A stretch of DNA of 43,785 bases. Source: Casp-actino8 sp964513215. GTDB lineage: Bacteria; Actinomycetota; Acidimicrobiia; Acidimicrobiales; Ilumatobacteraceae. Under the pieces are notes generated by a model, which had not been told where the DNA came from, searched no databases, and saw only the letters and a program-made list of their open reading frames with translations. Below, in pieces: positions 41,677 through 43,785 of this stretch. Every line of letters starts with the position of its first letter. Position 1 is the first letter of the stretch. The DNA lies in NCBI GenBank assembly GCA_964513215.1, contig CAZELU010000016.1, positions 1 through 43,785 on the forward strand. Reading direction: 5' to 3'. A program made the position numbers and the translations under genes.

Positions 41677-41775
41677 TCCCGTCCTGACCCCGTTCTGATC
41701 ATCGTGTCGCCGATGAGGCGGCGCTGACTCCACCTTCGTTCTCCGGCACGAGCCGGAACCCGAACGGAGGAGCGC
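41677..41775 (+). promoter_or_regulatory. Intergenic hairpin before phospholipase RBS
   Basis: A stem-loop at 41737-41766: CGTTC pairs with GAACG, and TCCGGC with GCCGGA around an ACGA loop, with a four-base bulge. The ribosome binding site GGAGGAG follows immediately (about 41766-41772). There is no T tract, so a classical terminator is unlikely; it may control translation of the phospholipase. The 12-mer GCACGAGCCGGA is shared with the ribD leader at 38925-38936. Confidence 0.4.
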
Positions 41776-42204
41776 ATGGGCTGGGCCCTGGCCATCCTCG
41801 TGGCGGCCACGAGTCACCTGGCCGCTCCCCCTGTCGTCACCAACGACGTCGACGACTTCCATCGTCTGGTGTTCTCCACGCCGCTGCTGCACTTCGCGGT
41901 GGCGGCTCAACGACAACAACCGCCGAACTTCGACTGGTCGACCGACTGGTGCTCGGCTCCGTTGATCGGCAGTACCGGGCGCTCGTTCGACTTCTCGCTG
42001 CCCTGTCGGCGCCACGACTTCGCCTACCGCAACGCCAAACGCCTGCCCGGTGAGTGGAGGGCACCGCTGCGACGCAAGATCGACGAGCAGTTCAGGCGCG
42101 ACATGGTCGCGAGCTGTGCGGCGCGGCCGATGGATCAGAAGGTGTCGTGCCGATCGTGGGCCGAGATCTTCTTCCGTGCCGTCCGCATCGCCGGCGGCCC
42201 CTGA
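41776..42204 (+). CDS. Secreted prokaryotic phospholipase A2
   Basis: A 142-residue protein with a short signal-like N-terminus (WALAILVAATSHLAA, about residues 3-17) followed by the prokaryotic PLA2 domain. The catalytic dyad is H80-D81 in SLPCRRHDFAYRNAKRL, the invariant CRRHD-x2-Y motif, with a further acid residue at D109 (FRRDM). Four cysteines (59, 77, 114, 125) can form the two disulfides of the Streptomyces enzyme. It should act outside the cell on phospholipids, releasing fatty acid. The signal is short and weakly charged, so the cleavage site is uncertain. GGAGGAG precedes the ATG. Confidence 0.88.
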   Translation: MGWALAILVAATSHLAAPPVVTNDVDDFHRLVFSTPLLHFAVAAQRQQPPNFDWSTDWCSAPLIGSTGRSFDFSLPCRRHDFAYRNAKRLPGEWRAPLRRKIDEQFRRDMVASCAARPMDQKVSCRSWAEIFFRAVRIAGGP

Positions 42205-42234
42205 AGGTGACCCACCGGTGTCCTGGCCTTGGTG

Positions 42235-42281
42235 TTCTGGGTGAAGAATTCGCCGGATTCGCGTGAGTTTTTCACCCAGAA
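42235..42281 (+). repeat. 47-bp terminator-like repeat copy 2
   Basis: Same family as the copies at 26820-26866 and 43673-43719 (inverted). The arms TTCTGGGTGAA and TTCACCCAGAA are perfect; the core GGATTCGCGT and the T5 tract before the right arm match copy 3 read on the minus strand. It lies 30 bases after the phospholipase stop and supplies the stop codon of the convergent Nudix gene (TGA at 42272-42274, within the right arm). Confidence 0.88.
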
Positions 42282-42979
42282 ACGCGAGGTTCGCGGTGGT
42301 CGACGCCGTGAACAACGCACAGCAACTCATGAAGCACGCGTGCGGTGGCACCCCACACGGTTTCGTCGTGCAGATAGAAGAAGAACATCGGACGCTCGGG
42401 GTCGGTCGGTCGATTGAACGACCACCACTCCCACTCGAACACATCGGGGGCCGCCAACTCGCACAACGGAATCCAGAACGCCCGATCGACTTCGGCATCA
42501 TGAAGTGACAGCGCAGGATTCGCATCGACGGTCGCGACGACCGGGACGATGTAGCTCTTGCTCACGAACGTCGACAACGAATTCAGCCGGCCGTGAATCC
42601 GCGCCGGGTGAATCTCGAGCCCCACCTCTTCGCGCGCCTCACGGCACGCCGCCGACACGACGTCTTCATCAGCATCCACGCGCCCACCCGGAAAGCTGAT
42701 CTCACCCTTGTGATTCGACAGGGTCTCGGATCGGCGCGTGAGGAGAACTTCGGCACCGTGCGGACCGTCGGCGAGAGCGACCAGGACCGCTGACACCCGT
42801 TCGTCCGTTCGCGGGGTGTGCGAATCGGCAAGTGCCGACTGATGTCGAGTCACCGTCGCGAGAACGTCGTCCAACGCGAACGATGCGGAAGCGGACGACC
42901 ACAGGGGATTTCCACCGGGTCGGCGAACCGCCGGTGATGGAATGCGCTGTGTGCCACCCGGGCGCCGAGTGGCGCTCAT
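42272..42979 (-). CDS. Nudix hydrolase, CoA pyrophosphatase type
   Basis: A 235-residue Nudix protein. The box is FPGGRVDADEDVVSAACREA followed by REEVGLEI, and it is preceded by LLTRRSETLSNHKGEISFPG, the NuCoA-type motif LLTxRSxxLxxHxGE(I)xFPGG that marks CoA-diphosphatases (NudL/YeaB). It should split CoA or acyl-CoA to phosphopantetheine and 3',5'-ADP. The last residues and the stop codon lie in the 47-bp repeat. The start is five bases after the stop of a small upstream gene, so the two are probably co-transcribed. Confidence 0.88.
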   Translation of the reverse strand: MSATRRPGGTQRIPSPAVRRPGGNPLWSSASASFALDDVLATVTRHQSALADSHTPRTDERVSAVLVALADGPHGAEVLLTRRSETLSNHKGEISFPGGRVDADEDVVSAACREAREEVGLEIHPARIHGRLNSLSTFVSKSYIVPVVATVDANPALSLHDAEVDRAFWIPLCELAAPDVFEWEWWSFNRPTDPERPMFFFYLHDETVWGATARVLHELLCVVHGVDHREPRVSG

Positions 42980-42983
42980 GTCA

Positions 42984-43160
42984 TCAACGCGACGCGGGCT
43001 TCCAGCCGGACTCGGAGAGCTCGCGCAGGATTTCGTGCAACCCGGCCGTCTTCATGTTCGTGAGCACCTTGCCGGGGTTCTGTTCGCCCTTCTCCCACTC
43101 CTCCCAGGCCGTGAGAATCTTCGACAAATCGGGGGCCGGGCGTTCGAACGTTGACGACAT
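42984..43160 (-). CDS. Small conserved actinobacterial protein (58 residues)
   Basis: A 58-residue soluble protein beginning MSSTFERPAPDLSKILTAWE and ending SESGWKPASR, with a Glu/Trp-rich centre (EEWEKGEQNPGKVLTNMKTA). It looks like a compact helical protein of a conserved actinobacterial type (PAPxLxxIL...W..WE.GE..PG.VL.N.KTAGL), function unknown. Support for being real: an ATG with TAGGCT exactly 6 bases upstream, GC-biased codon third positions, and a stop just four bases before the Nudix gene start. It is below usual gene-finder size limits. Confidence 0.7.
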   Translation of the reverse strand: MSSTFERPAPDLSKILTAWEEWEKGEQNPGKVLTNMKTAGLHEILRELSESGWKPASR

Positions 43161-43172
43161 GGCCTCAGCCTA
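43161..43172 (-). promoter_or_regulatory. Leaderless promoter -10 for 58-residue gene
   Basis: On the minus strand TAGGCT (43167-43172) is 6 bases before the ATG at 43160. Confidence 0.5.
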
Positions 43173-43193
43173 CGAGTGGTACCCGGAGGACGC

Positions 43194-43646
43194 TCAGCGG
43201 GACCGGCGCCACTTGTCGCGCGCGCGGGCCGCGGCGTGTCCGGCCACTCGGCCAGCCTGCCGGCCCAGATCGTCGGCGCGACTCGGATCGGATGACACCG
43301 ACCTTGGCTGGCGAGGCGAGTAGTCGGTCCGCCACACGACCACTGCGAACACCACGACGATCATGATCATCACGATGCGCGTCGCGTCGTCGACGTTCGA
43401 CACGGCCGAAGCGAGTATCGACACGGCGAGAACGAGCCAATCGAGAATGCGGTGAAGGCGGCGAGATATCCGACGAAACGCACCGAGCGGACCGTCGGCA
43501 CAGGCGGTGTTCAACGCGATCAGTGCGCCGACCACGGTGGGTACGAGCGGTTCGGGCGACTGCAGCCCCGTGGCGACGAGAGCGCCACCGATCACGTACT
43601 CGGCGGCCTGGTGCAACCAGAACGAACGCTTTCCTTCGGCGACCAC
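43194..43646 (-). CDS. Hypothetical membrane protein
   Basis: A 150-residue protein with about four membrane helices (near residues 13-27, 34-50, 68-84 and 90-106) and a basic, Arg-rich cytoplasmic tail (from about 107, RTDYSPRQPRSVSSD to DKWRRSR). Not recognised. The GTG at 43646 is a tentative start: no YANNNT element stands at the usual distance and no ribosome binding site is clear. It lies between the 58-residue gene and the third repeat copy. Confidence 0.6.
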   Translation of the reverse strand: MVAEGKRSFWLHQAAEYVIGGALVATGLQSPEPLVPTVVGALIALNTACADGPLGAFRRISRRLHRILDWLVLAVSILASAVSNVDDATRIVMIMIVVVFAVVVWRTDYSPRQPRSVSSDPSRADDLGRQAGRVAGHAAARARDKWRRSR

Positions 43647-43667
43647 ATCCCGTAGTCAACCCGACCA

Positions 43668-43724
43668 TGCGGATCTGGGTGAAAAATCGACGCGAATCCG
43701 GTGATTTGTTCACCCAGATCCACA
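43668..43724 (-). repeat. Terminator-like repeat copy 3
   Basis: The core is at 43673-43719 and reads on the minus strand in the same order as copies 1 and 2: arm ATCTGGGTGAA, core CCGGATTCGCGT, T5, arm TTCACCCAGAT. The arms extend to 43668-43724 with one mismatch. Relative to copies 1 and 2 the outermost pair is changed on both arms (T/A to A/T), so pairing is preserved. It begins 7 bases after the 3' end of the tRNA gene. Confidence 0.85.
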
Positions 43725-43731
43725 AGTCAGC

Positions 43732-43785
43732 TGGCACTCCCAACGGGATTCGAACCCGTGCCGCCACCTTGAGAGGGTGGTGTCC
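43732..43785 (-). tRNA. tRNA-Glu (CUC), 5' part outside window
   Basis: On the minus strand the sequence gives the anticodon stem CCACC/GGTGG with loop CTCTCAA (anticodon CTC, codon GAG), then the T arm ACGGG-TTCGAAT-CCCGT, acceptor strand TGGGAGT, discriminator G and an encoded CCA ending at 43732. The GGACACC segment before the anticodon stem is typical of tRNA-Glu. The acceptor 5' strand and most of the D arm are beyond the window end. Confidence 0.92.

Noticed and set aside
41690..41775. Second riboswitch before the phospholipase gene
   Set aside because: Only one short stem-loop is present, with no recognised aptamer blocks.
43732..43785. tRNA gene as an attachment site of an integrated element
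   Set aside because: No integrase and no repeat of the tRNA 3' end were found in the window; neighbouring genes look chromosomal.

Overview
The window is 43.8 kb of gene-dense, high-GC DNA whose gene content and promoter layout suggest an actinobacterium. The best guess is an Acidimicrobiia/Ilumatobacter-type organism. That placement is an inference from the heliorhodopsin, the FCD/GntR and MarR catabolic modules, acyl-CoA dehydrogenases, a CYP and the ribD-ribBA-ribH order. Two runs of exactly 100 N (9964-10063, 16553-16652) are assembly gaps, so this is probably a draft or metagenome-derived scaffold. I see no prophage, insertion sequence, integrase or CRISPR array.

Layout. 1-5.6 kb: peroxiredoxin 3' end, NadR-like nucleotidyltransferase, a MacB-like ABC ATPase/permease pair, a Fpg/Nei-like protein that lacks the catalytic N-terminus, and a small conserved protein. 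5.6-9.9 kb: Nudix-like DUF4916 protein, 3-methyladenine glycosylase I overlapping a TauD-type dioxygenase, an unknown helical protein, an MFS permease and a Nudix hydrolase. 9.9-16.5 kb: an alcohol dehydrogenase broken by a gap, then a GntR-led minus-strand catabolic operon (GntR, FAH-family hydrolase, extradiol-type VOC dioxygenase, MhpA-like FAD monooxygenase), divergent from a PhyH-type dioxygenase and a metallo-beta-lactamase-fold hydrolase. 16.6-24 kb: MOSC protein and acyl-CoA dehydrogenase, a cupin, an operon of acyl-CoA ligase, sarcosine-oxidase-like flavoprotein and cytochrome P450, and an alpha/beta hydrolase. 24-27.8 kb: a heliorhodopsin divergent from a type III alkylsulfatase, a DoxX-like protein and inorganic pyrophosphatase. 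27.8-37.3 kb: TetR, an MFS exporter, and a second, MarR-controlled catabolic locus. One arm is CMD-family protein, VOC dioxygenase, atypical SDR and flavin monooxygenase/ACAD-like protein. The other arm is MarR, an orphan PEP-utilising-enzyme swivel-domain protein and a salicylate-hydroxylase-like enzyme. 37.3-43.8 kb: epoxide-hydrolase-like protein, aromatic amino acid decarboxylase, FMN riboswitch with ribD-ribBA-ribH, a secreted prokaryotic phospholipase A2, a CoA-pyrophosphatase-type Nudix enzyme, a 58-residue protein, a membrane protein and a partial tRNA-Glu(CUC).

Three features stand out beyond gene content. First, at least 19 genes have a YANNNT hexamer ending exactly 6 or 7 bases before the start codon, which predicts widespread leaderless transcription and fixes many start codons. 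Second, a 47-bp palindromic repeat family has three copies, each oriented with its T5 tract away from the gene that precedes it, like a dispersed terminator. Third, the MarR locus joins an ATP-grasp-less phosphohistidine-domain protein to ring-cleavage and hydroxylation enzymes and has a palindromic operator between its two arms. This is the best candidate for an undescribed pathway.
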